Shown here one piece after another: positions 34,701 to 45,382 of a stretch of 64,000 bases of DNA; the first letter of the stretch is position 1, and every line of letters starts with the position of its first letter. The DNA comes from Allolobophora icterica (lineage: Eukaryota; Annelida; Clitellata; Crassiclitellata; Lumbricidae). Below the pieces are notes generated by a model, which saw only the letters and a program-made list of their open reading frames with translations, was not told where the DNA came from and did not search any database. The stretch spans positions 1,235,030 to 1,299,029 of the forward strand of contig OY744611.1 in the NCBI GenBank assembly GCA_963556255.1. The letters are read 5' to 3'. The translations under genes were made by a program, and so were the position numbers.

Positions 34701-36866
34701 TGCCTAGGATGTTAGCTAATGATCGAAGTACCTATCACCCAAACCTCGTACAAAGAGTACCTACCGAAGTCTAACTTGAACTCTATGGGGCTGATCCTTA
34801 CTACGCCAGAGGAAGTACTGAGAATAGGCCAAGGTCTAAAAAAACCATTCCAAAGGACTAGATGACATTGATCCTTATGTCGGACTACAACTTATTCATC
34901 TAGTTACTCTTCCTCTCACTGAAATTATAAATAGTTCTCTACAGAACGGAATAGTTCCGGAATCACTGAAAATGGCGAAAGTAGTGCCTATACTTAAAAA
35001 AGGTAACAAAGAGAATATTACAAATTATAGGCCTATTTCGATCCTGCCATTATTTGCAAAATTTTTCGAAAAGGTTATGTACTATAGATTAATCTCGTAT
35101 ATTCAAAAAACTAACATGATACATCCATCCCAACATGCCATGGCTTTCAAGCGGGTCATTCGACCTTCATGGCACTCTTGGATATGGAAGAAATAATATC
35201 CAAATCTATCGATAATAATGAATATTCTGTAGGGGTGTTTTTGGACCTTGCCAAGGCTTTCGACACCGTAAGTCATAAAATACTACTAAAAAAACTAAGC
35301 CACTACGGGATCAGAGGAATACAGTTAAAATGGTTTCAGAGTTACTTAGATAATCGTAAGCAAAGTGTTGAATGTAAGGGTGCCATTTCGGGTTTGGGTA
35401 ATATTGCGTATGGAGTCCCCCAGGGGTCCAATCTTGGGCCAATCCTCTTCTTAATTTATATTAATGATCTAGCCTCTGTCTCCACTGCCCTATATTGTAT
35501 ACTGTTCGCAGATGATACGAGCTTAGTGTACTCAAATTCCTCGTATGAAAGTCTCATGGAAACAGTGAATCGAGAGTTAAGGAAGGTGAATGACTGGTTT
35601 CATGCGAACAAACTTACACTCAATACTGACAAAACAAATTTAATCATTTTCAAATCACATAGGAAAATCAAACCTGTAAACTGGCTTTTCTATCTTAATA
35701 ACCATCCGATTACACAAGTGGATAATACTAAGTTCCTGGGAGTCTTTATAAACCAACACCTTAATTGGAAAGCACATTTAGACTATATTTCGTTGAAAAT
35801 TGCAAAGAACACAGGAATACTCTCAAGAATAGCCTATTTACTCCCTCAAGACATCAGAAAAAGTTTATACTTTACATTAATATACCCCTACTTATCCTAC
35901 TGTAATTTCATATGGGCATCCAATTATCCGTCTCGTTTACAAAAACTGAACACCTTACAAAGAAAAGCCATAAAAATGATTGCTGGAGTGGAATACAGAG
36001 CCTCATCTCACACTATCTTTACTAAGTTGAAGTTATTGAGCATAATTCAAATCAGAAACTATCAAATAGCAGAACTATTCTATCGCTTCGAGCATGCTAT
36101 GCTGCCTTTGTCTTATTCTAATTACTTCGCTAAAGCATCGATGACCCACACATATCACACAAGGGGAGCACAACTATATAGACCCATAAAAGTTCGCACG
36201 AATCTTAGAGCTTTTAATATTAAAGCACTGGGACCGCAGATCTGGAATTCTATTCCACTACATATTAAGACAGCACAAAGTAGGAGACAGTTTAGGATTC
36301 TTTTGAAGGAGTTTCTCTTAGCAACATCTTCTAGTGCAGCGACTTAATCTAGAAGGCCTACAGTAAAAAGTGTATCTGGGTCTGGTTGGGGGGGGCACCC
36401 AGCGCCCGATAGTTAAGGCTAGTTAAGTATAGTTAAGGGTAAGTCTTTATCCTAATCAACTTCAGTCAATACATATAAGATGTGCAAAACTTTCAGTTTC
36501 TTTTCTTGTTTTCTTTTAGATTTTTGTCTAAGAACCATCAACATATCTTGTACATGTCATAGCTTGGGTATCCCCGTCTAGCGGGACTTTGGTCCCTTTG
36601 GGGTCGCCCTTTGTCTCTCCTGGCAACTGTAGCTCTGTATAAAATTAGCAAATTAAAAAAATCTCGGTCATAGAAATTTAAATGTATAGTGCATCCATTT
36701 GTTATCCTTATCATGCCAAACTGATTATTAATACTGAGTATTCAATTGAGGATTATTCTGGTCTTGTACAAAGTCTCCGGAGTGTATACGGATGCTCTAT
36801 TAATTGAATAATTTTTCTTGTTACCTGTAAATATGTTTTTCCTGATTGTCAGTTGATACAATAAAG

Positions 36867-36914
<48 letters not shown>
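31781..36914 (+). mobile_element. Near full-length CR1/Jockey-group LINE, frameshifted
   Basis: A 5' region with 101-bp monomers precedes a 545-codon frame (32943-34580). That frame carries an APE-type endonuclease: HINCRSILNK, LTETWL, IYRPPG, LLGDYNID and SDHLPI, all catalytic motifs visible. The reverse transcriptase follows in broken frames: NYRPISILPLFAKFFEKV at 35013-35080 and the 392-codon frame 35169-36347 with FLDLAKAFDTV, GVPQGSNLGPILFLIYINDL and FADDTSLVYS. Frameshifts near 34528, 34775-34860 and 35160 make it inactive. It ends with AATAAA (36860-36865) and a TTGA-repeat tail (36870-36914). The same tandem repeat lies on both sides, so the whole segment was inserted into that array. 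Confidence 0.85.
31964..32366 (+). repeat. 101-bp tandem monomers in the LINE 5' region
   Basis: Four units start at 31964, 32065, 32166 and 32267, an exact 101-bp period. Each holds CCAGCCTCCAACCAACTGCA and CTTTCTACGTTATGTTCGTG. Being inside the inserted segment and upstream of the ORF, they resemble the promoter monomers known in the 5' regions of some mammalian L1 elements; a promoter role here is inference. Confidence 0.85.
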
Positions 36915-36915
<1 letters not shown>

Positions 36916-37152
36916 ATTTATAATAGGGACCTACCAATAATTTGCAGTTATACATGATTATGCAAAAGTGCTTCAGAAGCTTTTTGAACGGTTTCCTGCT
37001 CAAAGACCATTGCTGAATGATATATCCAAAATTGGACAAAATCGGACCACGGAAACACCCCCAAAAATGAATTTCAAAATGGCGGATTGGAGTTTTATGA
37101 GAAATACCAAAAATAAGAGGGGTCTACCAATAATTTGCAGTTAGACATGGGC
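36915..37152. repeat. Tandem array, about 185-bp unit, right part
   Basis: About one and a quarter further units of the array at 30862-31780, resuming directly after the LINE tail. Confidence 0.85.
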
Positions 37153-37230
37153 AAACTCACCAACCAAACTCATCAAGCTCACCAAACTCACCAACCAAAC
37201 TCACCAAATCCACCAACCAAACTCAACATT
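37153..37230. repeat. CAAACTCACC short tandem repeat
   Basis: Repeated AAACTCACCAACC-type words over about 75 bp. Confidence 0.8.
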
Positions 37231-37379
37231 GTTGACTTTCGTGCACACTAGAAACAACCCAAAAAAGGAGGCACTATTTTAACGCCTTTTTCAGTAAGGT
37301 ATTTGCCATGGTTTTGACCTGCGAAAGTAGAGGAAACTTCAATTGCTCGGCGGCAAAGTTAGATGCAATAAATTTGATG

Positions 37380-38440
37380 CAATCTTTCTTCCACACTTAT
37401 GTTTAAGGACTGGAGCAACCTTTCTGGTTGTGCCAAAGTTCATTTTAAACCAAAACCCATTTCTTGCTATGCCCTAATGTTTACTGCTGATATCCCCCTC
37501 TCTTTGCTAAGCATTTGGCTGTTGGTCGCCTGTATGCCGATGATGTTCAGGCCTTTGTTCATGGTACTTCTGCTCATCAACTTGTTCTTCCTCAATCTAT
37601 TTAATCTCTCTCTCTTCATTGAATCGCTTTTCTCTACATGCCTGAGAGACTCAACTGATCTGGCTCGGCACCCGCCAACACCTCCTTATGCTTGACTTTG
37701 CCATTCTTTCTGAGCGGTTTCCCTTCTTCATCTTCCTGACCAGTGTCCGTGACTTGGGTGTCACTCTTGACAGCACTCTTTCGTTTGCTGATCACATCTC
37801 TAACCTCTCTCGCACTATTTTCTATCATCTTTGACATCTCCGAGCAGTAAGGCGGTTTGCTCCCTCTATTACCTTCTTCTTTACGGTTCGCGATTTCATT
37901 TGCTAAGGCATTGATTTTTAAAACTCCCTACTTATTGGTCTTCCGAAATTTCGTTTGTCTCCACTTCAGTCAGTGTTTAATGCAGCTACGGGCCTCATCG
38001 CCCGCCTTCCTCGCTACCCGCGTATTTCGACGTTCGCGACTGAGCAGCTACACTGGCTTCCGCTTACTGTTAGTATTCAATTTAAAGTTTACTTTTCAAT
38101 TTAAAGTTGTTTATATCCAGAGTGTCTTTGGGTCAAGCTCCACGCTGTCTGTACGATTTCACCTAACGTCCTGTCTAGGCGTTCCCTGGTCGTCCTCTCC
38201 GCTTTCTAATCTGACATGACTTGTTTGCAAATCGGACCTGGACTGCCCAGCATAGAGCCACTGCATCTGTTGGTCCTTTTCTCTGGAATGATCTACACCT
38301 CTTTGATTCGTTTTACTATTTTGTCCGGGAGCATTGATGGTTTCTGCTCGCTCTCTTTCCGTGGGTTTCTTCGCACTGGAGGCGCTTCTGTTAGGCTGTA
38401 CTGTGAGAGGCAACCTAAAATATGTAAATAGAATAGAATA
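37380..38440 (+). mobile_element. L2-like LINE RT fragment
   Basis: Broken frames read YADDVQAFVHGTSAHQLV at about 37530-37585, TSVRDLGVTLDSTLSFADHI at 37740-37800, and LQSVFNAATGLIARLPRYPR near 37960-38030. There are many indels and stops, so it is an old copy. Confidence 0.75.
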
Positions 38441-38449
38441 CAATACAAT

Positions 38450-39040
38450 ACATGGATGCAGTATTCCAATTCTGTACAATCTCAATATTCGTATCCTTGT
38501 CTCTAGTGACTTTGTTGTCCTTCTCATCATACCTAAAGTTGAATTATCTTTTTTTACTTCAGCGCATTGCCATGAAAATTTTGAACTCTTGTGCATGATC
38601 TTTTTCAGGTCCCTTTCTTCTTCACTCACTTTCAATACCTCACCCCCACTTCATCTGAAAACAAATTGTTTCTCTTTTTCATAGGCATCACTAAGCAATT
38701 TTCCAACTGAAAAAGCATTATTTTGCCAGTGATGCGACCATCTGAACATGTTTCTTAGATCTTCCCGCAGTACGCTACTTCCTCATCCTGTCTACTGCTC
38801 TAGCTACTAGGCCTAATTTTTGTATCATCTGCAAACTTTGAAATTTTAGATTTCGATAAAATCCCATCATCTGTATAATAAATAAAAGTACGAAAAGCAG
38901 TGGCCCACACACTGCTCTTTGTTTCACTCCATTTAGCATTGTTTTCCAGATGTTCATCACCTAAACCCATCTTTCTCTTCTGCCTGATAACCAGCTCTGA
39001 ATCCATGTCAGCAACCGCCCTCTAATCCATCCTCGAGCCC
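38450..39040 (-). mobile_element. CR1-like LINE RT fragment
   Basis: The minus strand reads ISKFADDTKI (catalytic FADD) with MGLGDEHLENNAKW upstream, and downstream KVSEEERDLKKIMHKSSKFS and STLGMMRRTTKSLETRI, a CR1-type order. Frames are interrupted. Confidence 0.7.
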
Positions 39041-39057
39041 TTGCTACATTTTCGTAG

Positions 39058-40250
39058 CAGAGGGAAGTTCTTGATATCTGACGTTATAATTGATTGCTGT
39101 TTCAGTGAGTACAGAGGAGCCTGAGCGAGATGACGGTGGGTGAGTGCCGGTGTTTGTGAAGGAACTGAGATAATGTATTACGAACTGATCTTCTGGATAT
39201 TTATCTAATTACAGCTTGGTTTTGGTGTGCCGTCGAATGTGCATTAAGACACTGGCGAACTAAAAGTTACTAATTAGGCCTTCAGTTACAGCTATAAAGA
39301 GTTAAAGACGTCCCCATGAGTAGCAAGAAGTGCAATTCTCGCGAGTCTGCATGTTGGATCAACTTTAAGTAGAGCCTTAGACCTTAGCGTATCTGGATAT
39401 CGATAAGTATCACGGTTGTGATTATTGGGTGTACACTGTACAGGTATTGCATGCTGCAATAATGAGCTAATACTGATCATTAGTGAACCAGCTCTCCAAT
39501 CTTCTGTACACAATTTTCTTCATAAGACTAAATTAAATTTCAAAATAGTAATTTTAGAAGCTGGATTGTTTACATACGACTGATATCCCAGTTGCTTGTA
39601 GAACTTCAAAATGTGTTCGCTAGATGACAGGATGTACTTTCAAAAACTCCAGCTTATAATATCAATGTCGCTAAACACTTCATATTCCGCCATTTTGTGT
39701 TGGTGACAGTATAAACCAGACTATATGGAAATTCGACTTTAACGCCAAATCTGGTTAGATTATATAACTATTTGCTTATACTTTAGTGTAAAACATATTT
39801 AATAAACGACAGGTAGGGCAATGAGGGAGTTGCTAATCTTATGGTTTATGGTTTGTGTTTTTTATCCTGCAGGCGATGGCTGAAAAGTTATTCCGACTAC
39901 ATTAGACCAACATATGTAAATTTAAATGGTCTCATGTAGTGACCTTATGACCTTGACTCTGCTCATTTTTCAATGAATTGATCCGGGTGAGATCTCTCAC
40001 CACCGCTACTCGTTTCTACCACGCAATTCCAGGTCCCCATTTGAATAGGCGCCTACGCCTGAGATTTGCGTTAGACGCATGCGTAGTTTCTTGTCGTGTA
40101 TCTTTAAAATTTGTACATTTACATTTATTGGTCTAAATCTCTTTGATAAATATGCGCAAATAAATAATGGTCCGACAATTAAGCAATCTTACGCTTTACC
40201 ATTACTTCTGCATATGCAATTTATGCATAGGTTGATTGTTGGGATAATCT
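39058..40250 (+). repeat. Dispersed repeat R, copy 4 (most complete)
   Basis: The most complete copy, apparently without internal insertion. It starts near GCAGAGGGAAGTTCTTGATA and runs past TAGGCGCCTACGCCTGAGAT. I found no protein and no obvious TG...CA or inverted ends. Confidence 0.7.
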
Positions 40251-40420
40251 TTGCTTGTAACGTCTGAAATTATGTACATTGAAACGTTATAATACAATAA
40301 ATTCAAATATAGTAAATAATTATGGTTCATCCAGCTTCTAGTTTGAGCTATATTTTCATCAATCTTCCTACTTATAGCTTGAGTTTTATGAAATGTTTAT
40401 GATTACACAAAAAGGGTGGA
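40251..40420. mobile_element. Relic of a GGTAA-type element interior
   Basis: GAAATTATGTACATTGAAACG and ATAATACAATAAAT are followed by two minisatellite units (TTCATCCAGCTTCTAGTTTG). This resembles the left interior of 58506-58918; termini are lost. Confidence 0.4.
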
Positions 40421-40817
40421 CTGTAATGAAAAAGAGGCGTTTTGATTTTATAAATTCTGAAAAAAATTAACTAATGATTAAAAATATAGTGGATTTCTTT
40501 CAAATTAGTTGAATTTAACTATGTATATGACTAAAAAAAACACTTGCAACCAATTTTGGGGGAAAATTTTTGTTGTTTTACCAAGACGAAATTTGTAGCA
40601 TTTCAGATAATGACCCAGATATGTAACATTAAGGTTTTTAGCAAGACACATTCTAAACAGAAGATTCGTTAAGGAATTCCTGGACCTGTGACTTGCCATT
40701 ATTTCTAAATAGCAACTTAACTACAAATGCAGAACAGTCATTCTAGTGTAATGAACAACAATCAAATTATATTTTGTATTTTGAAAAATTAATGGTGAGG
40801 TTTTACTGTTATTTTAG

Positions 40818-40960
40818 CAAGTACTTGAGGAAGACCAGCAACATTCTTTTGCAGCTTCAACATGCAGTGTTAGGACAAGGTCTGCACCTCATTGATCTTC
40901 ATCAGGAACATTACAGTGGATTTATCCGACTACAACTTTCGCTATAGTCAACATCTTCAG
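40818..40960 (+). other. Gene D upstream exon-like block
   Basis: The acceptor TTTTACTGTTATTTTAG ends at 40817. The block encodes KYLRKTSNILLQLQHAVLGQ, continuing as GLHLIDLHQEHYSGFIRLQL before a stop. It is the least decayed version of this block. Confidence 0.6.
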
Positions 40961-41119
40961 TGAAATCATACTAAACAATAGCGTGAAGGCGAGCTATTGT
41001 GCAAAGATTGGATAGCTTTAGTATTTAGTCATAAAAATTACTATTACTGAAAGATGAAACATGAACCCTTTCTGTAAGCGTCTGAAATGCAAACTTAAAT
41101 CAAGTCGTCAATAATGTGA

Positions 41120-41509
41120 GAAACTGGACACTGATGGTGTTAGAAAGGCTATGACAACAAAAATTGCAGAAGCTTTTATGCAGGCAACTGCTTTGAAGTG
41201 CATACGAAAACTGATGCTTATCAAAAGCCATACAATTTTCAACTTTATCTTGAATCTGCTGATTGGAGAGGCACAGTAAGACACCACACCGATGTCAGTA
41301 ATTTCAGACACCGTCTGCTCAAGGACAAGCTGATCATCTGAGACGTATCAATGAACACATACTGGAACAACACAGTGAATAGCCTGATGTTGAATACTAC
41401 AACTCAAACAGGAGAAAAAGAATACAGTTTCCAGATATATCGGAATTCATTTAGTCAGGTTGTAATCTGAAAAGCACACAAGAACCCATACTCGCTGAAA
41501 ACAATACAT
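41120..41509 (+). pseudogene. Decayed finger remnants upstream of gene D
   Basis: The same order of remnants as upstream of A, including SQKPYNFQLYLESADWRGTV-like sequence and an AGTCATTTAGTCAGG equivalent (ATTCATTTAGTCAGG), with stops in each frame. Confidence 0.5.
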
Positions 41510-42286
41510 GTGTCAGTTATGTCAGAAAGAAACCACACTGGCGCAAAGCCACACAGTAGGGAGTTATGTCAGAAGATATTTCTTCAAGGTAGTCGTTTGA
41601 AAGGGCATATGAGAACCCATTCTCCCAAAACACCATACAGGTGCAATATGTGTCAGAAATCATTCGCTTTTCCTAGTGATATGAAAATTCACATGAGAAC
41701 CCACTCTGGCGAAAAACCGTACCTGTGCCATTTGTGTCATAAATCATTTGCTGTGCATAGTTCGCTGAACAGGCACATGAGAACCCATACTGGTGAAAAA
41801 CCATACAGATGTCAGTTATGTCAGAAAACATTTAATGAAGGTAGTCATCTGAAAACGCACATGAGAACCCATACTGGTGAAAAACCACACAGGTGCCAGT
41901 TATGTCAGAAAACATTTGCTAAGGGTAATAATCTCAAAGACCACATGAGAACTCATACTGGTGAAAAACCACACAGGTGCCAGTTATGTCAGAAAACATT
42001 TGCTAAGGGTAATAATCTCAAAGACCACATGAGAACCCACACTGGTGAAAAACCATACAGGTGTCTGTTATGTCAGAAAACATTTACTCAAGGTAGTAAT
42101 CTTAAAAAGCACATGAACACCCACACTATCGAAAAGCCATACATGTCAAAGTCTTTTGGATGTGGTATATGTGACAAAACGCTTGAAATAGAAAAGGAAT
42201 TTCTAGACCATTGTTCTAGCCATCAATTTTCTCCACCTGACGATTTAGCTGCTGACCTTTATACTTACAGATGGGACGAATTGTAA
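41510..42286 (+). CDS. C2H2 zinc-finger protein, gene D (258 aa, short form)
   Basis: After MSVMSERNHTGAK the first finger has lost its first cysteine (SRELCQKIF). Six intact fingers follow with helix regions AFPSD, AVHSS, NEGSH, AKGNN, AKGNN and TQGSN. The two AKGNN fingers come from an 84-bp tandem duplication (41885-41968 and 41969-42052) differing at about two bases. The last linker (IEKPYMSKSFGCG) joins directly to the acidic C-terminal finger CGICDKTLEIEKEFLDH and FSPPDDLAADLYTYRWDEL. The first two fingers resemble those of gene G. Probable nuclear DNA-binding protein; target unknown. Confidence 0.88.
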   Translation: MSVMSERNHTGAKPHSRELCQKIFLQGSRLKGHMRTHSPKTPYRCNMCQKSFAFPSDMKIHMRTHSGEKPYLCHLCHKSFAVHSSLNRHMRTHTGEKPYRCQLCQKTFNEGSHLKTHMRTHTGEKPHRCQLCQKTFAKGNNLKDHMRTHTGEKPHRCQLCQKTFAKGNNLKDHMRTHTGEKPYRCLLCQKTFTQGSNLKKHMNTHTIEKPYMSKSFGCGICDKTLEIEKEFLDHCSSHQFSPPDDLAADLYTYRWDEL

Positions 42287-42830
42287 TTTGAGGTAAAAAT
42301 ACCATAGACGAATTGGAATACATACATGATTAGTTACTTTGTACCACTTTAATTTCAAAATACTTAGCGAATTTGCGTTCTGATGTAGAGAATCCAGAGG
42401 TTCATCGTTATAGGCACCACATGCAGGTCATTAAAATGAAATGCTATGTTACAACTCAAACAGAAAAAAAGAATACAGTTTCCAGATATAGTTTCCAGAT
42501 ACAGTTTCCAGTTACTAAAAACACAGTAAAGTCCTTCGTTCTGGTTTCCACTACTTCAACACATTATTGTTAAATATAAAATTTAGCTGTACAAATACTT
42601 CTTCTGGGATAGGTAATTAACAGAGCGATTAGCTGTGCATCATTCTGTGAGACTATTTACATTACTGATACTCAGTCTGTTGTCGTTGCATTCATGAATG
42701 ACGATGTAATAAAATTAATTAGTTTATTTTAGGCCTACTTAGAATAAATGTTGGAGGTTATGCTTGATCATTTAATACGAAAGATAAATGTGTATTGTGT
42801 GATCAAGATTAGGCAGCAGATGCAGTTGTG
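42287..42830 (+). other. Gene D 3' flank
   Basis: Homologous to the other 3' flanks but rearranged near 42420-42530, where ACTCAAACAG and CAGTTTCCAGATATA words normally found upstream of the family appear, suggesting a small transfer between copies. Confidence 0.5.
42708..42713 (+). terminator. Polyadenylation signal, gene D
   Basis: AATAAA in GATGTAATAAAATTAATTAG, 422 nt after the stop, at the position conserved in C, E and F. Confidence 0.6.
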
Positions 42831-42954
42831 TTAAAGCAAACTTGCCGTGCACAGGATTGTAGCAGTTGAAATAAATGTATGTGTTATAAGTTATACCACA
42901 CATCAATGACATGTAGGCCTACATGCAGAATTAGCCATGATGTGTTCATCTCTT

Positions 42955-43105
42955 CTAGGCTATCTCTAGCAAAAACAGATTGTTCTCCAGTCGCCTAGAT
43001 TACTGTAACTCGCTTCTTTTTGGTATCAAATAAGGCATACATTCTGACACTGCAGAGAGTTCTGAACTCTGGCTAGACCGCTCGAGCCATTGCTAATGCA
43101 TAAAA
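42955..43105 (+). mobile_element. L2-like LINE fragment
   Basis: FSSRLDYCNSLLFGI followed by a broken LQRVLNS-like stretch, the typical SRLDYCNSLL segment of L2 reverse transcriptases. Confidence 0.55.
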
Positions 43106-43164
43106 TATGAAACACTCTGATCCTTTATTGTGCTGATATAAGATTGCATTAATTAATGACAGTG

Positions 43165-43440
43165 TAGTTACACAGATTTTGCTCAGCATGCCGGAAGCAT
43201 CAATCGTAGAACTACATGACGAAAGCAATCTGAGCTTTCCTCTAAAACTTCCTCTACTTGCGGGGAGATCCAGTAAGCAAACTTGCGATAGTCCGAGAAC
43301 AGATAGGCCTAATCCAAAAGTTCGTCAAAAGCTGGATGAACTTCGAATAAAATATACCAAATGGAGAAAGTACTATGCCAATAAGTTTATGGAATGTGGA
43401 AATGACTTTTTTTTAATATGGTAGTAGGTTTAATATTCCT
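43165..43440 (+). repeat. Dispersed repeat with an 81-codon ORF
   Basis: Its left 60 bp match 20672-20735. The open frame 43179-43424 (LDELRIKYTKWRKYYANKFM) is basic and has no recognised domain. It could be a fragment of an unknown element. Confidence 0.35.
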
Positions 43441-44269
43441 GAAGTCGTCACCACAGGTATTTCGAGTATCTCTGACAAATTAGAAATTACAAAAATATTC
43501 AATGACTTGTAAACATATCTGCCTTAGCCTCGAAAATTGATATCCCAGAAAATTACCCATTATTTGATAAATTTGTAAAGACTCGCATTTATCTTCAATG
43601 GTTAGGCCTATGCTACCAATTACTGAAAATAATACATGTACTATTGAAGTGGCTAATTAACCTTTTTTGACCCAACGTTCCCAAAGTGGAACAGATCATT
43701 AAAACTCCTGGAGAGACAGTGAAACAGACTATAAGTCATCTCATAAATATTCATTGGCTTGACCAACGATGGAGGAGTGTTTATTTACTTTGATTTCAAG
43801 TCTGTATTGGTAAACATTAATTATAATTGTGGTGGAAATCGGATAAAAATTGACATTTATGCTTCTAAATATTGAAAATAACTGTATGTTACATGTACGT
43901 GACAATTAATTGTTTTTATTGTACATTTTGAATAAACTGTGTTTATTTTGCCTGTGTATGGTCAAATTTTTCAGTGGTAGCGCTTTATGCCTGAGCAACG
44001 TAGCTGACTTCATATGTGTTCCACTTTGGGAACGTTGGGTCACTGTCCTTACACGTACCATTATTTTGCGTTGCTACTGAAAATTGCATTCTGTAACTCC
44101 ACAATTACATTTATTGTAGTTGTGATTGTTGCTGTTATTATTATTATTTTATTATTTATTATTATTATTAGGCCTATTATTATTATTATCATTATTATTA
44201 TTATTTTATTTATCATTATTATTATGTTATAATTATTAGTGTAATAAAATCTGTTTTCACGACGCTTAG

Positions 44270-44840
44270 TTAGGTCCAGCTTGGATGGGCCCGCCTGTCG
44301 TCAATCCCGGGCAGCTCCGACAAGGTGCCCTGGTATGCCACTGTATTGTAACGATAAAATTTTATCGACATGCTCTGGAAGAGGAAGTCTGTCTCACGGG
44401 CGTCGCCATTGGTTCTTGTCAACCGGCGGCCGATTTTGGAAACGAGGGCGAGACCTCCTCCATTGGTGGGGCCCAGTATTTCCACGGCGATCGGCACGAA
44501 GGTGTATCTCATCTGGAATTTTCAATAGTGTGCTTCCTTGTGGCCCCCTTTTCGCTGCGCCCCCGGCCGCGACCGCTGTCTCGGGGAGATATGATGCGGC
44601 CACCGTATCCACCACGGTCGCGTCTCATATCAGAGGGCGTCCGTCACTCCAAGGGATTAGAGTCTGGCCGTCCAGTCTCTTCCCGTCGGATCTGGTCAGG
44701 CCCGACGGCTCCTTGATCGCTAGGTACCCTCTCCATTTAGACTGTGGTGCATAAGATAATCGATAGCACTGTGTCTGGCCTCTCAACAGAAGCCCAGCGA
44801 ATATGAGAGGCCGTACGAGCCCCCTGTTTCCACGCGATGT
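44270..44840 (-). mobile_element. LINE C-terminal fragment nested in the piggyBac-like element
   Basis: The minus strand reads LAIKEPSGLTRSDGKRLDGL, LIPWSDGRPLIWDATVVDTV and, further on, FVPIAVEILGPTNGG and RLTRTNGDARETDFLFQSMS. I recall this order as the C-terminal region of LINE-like ORFs in many marine invertebrates, and 23757-24000 holds the same last domain. It is markedly more GC-rich than its surroundings. Two frameshifts are visible. Confidence 0.65.
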
Positions 44841-44863
44841 GGTTTGCGGCCTGCTGAAGGGTA

Positions 44864-44908
44864 TGCCACGTCAACGACTGCTCTGGAAGAGCAGTCGTTG
44901 ACGTGGCA
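44864..44908. repeat. Perfect 45-bp palindrome
   Basis: Two perfect 21-bp arms (44864-44884 and 44888-44908) flank a GGA loop. The arm begins TGCCACGTCAACGACTG. It lies at the edge of the nested LINE fragment, next to the transposase remnant. Confidence 0.9.
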
Positions 44909-45382
44909 CTGGTGCTTGCGCTGCTCCAATATGATGGACTGAACCATTTCAGCGAGTCCACAACACAACGTAAATGCGCCTACTGCCGCAGCAACACTCG
45001 GAAGAAGTGCGGAAATGCAATAACCGGCTCCATGAACTGTGCTTTGAAACGTACCATTCCACGGAACACAGTCGACTTTGCAGTGTCTAATTCTACTGAA
45101 ACTGTTTTAGTTAAATGAAATATTAACATTTTGTGAATCACAACTTTTGGACATTGCAAAACTGCATTATTTTGAAGAAGTTACATTTTTACTTATGCAT
45201 GGTGCTTATGATAGGCAAAGTGACCCAACGTTCCACTTTGGGAACATATGCAAAATTCTTAAATGAACTGAAAATAAATTACTTTTACTAATGAATGCCC
45301 CTAAATAGGTTGTAAACTGCATCATAACTAAATTCAGAAGTGATTACATAACAATTTCAGTATCTGGGATGATAAAGGTTAA

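Larger units (their letters stand above)
43661..45378 (+). mobile_element. piggyBac-like element with transposase remnant
   Basis: Flanked by TTAA at 43657-43660 and 45379-45382, with ends CCTTTTTTGACCC and GATGATAAAGG. TGACCCAACGTTCCCAAAGT-type blocks occur at 43669-43693, inverted at 44019-44043, and again at 45222-45246, so they are subterminal repeats. A frame at 44903-45118 reads TTQRKCAYCRSNTRKKCGNA, like the cysteine-rich tail of piggyBac transposases. The DDD catalytic region is absent. A minus-strand LINE fragment and a palindrome sit inside. Non-autonomous, probably dead. Confidence 0.7.

Noticed and set aside
44281..44754. 157- and 143-codon plus-strand ORFs
   Set aside because: They are antisense to the LINE C-terminal fragment, whose minus-strand translation gives the recognisable motifs.
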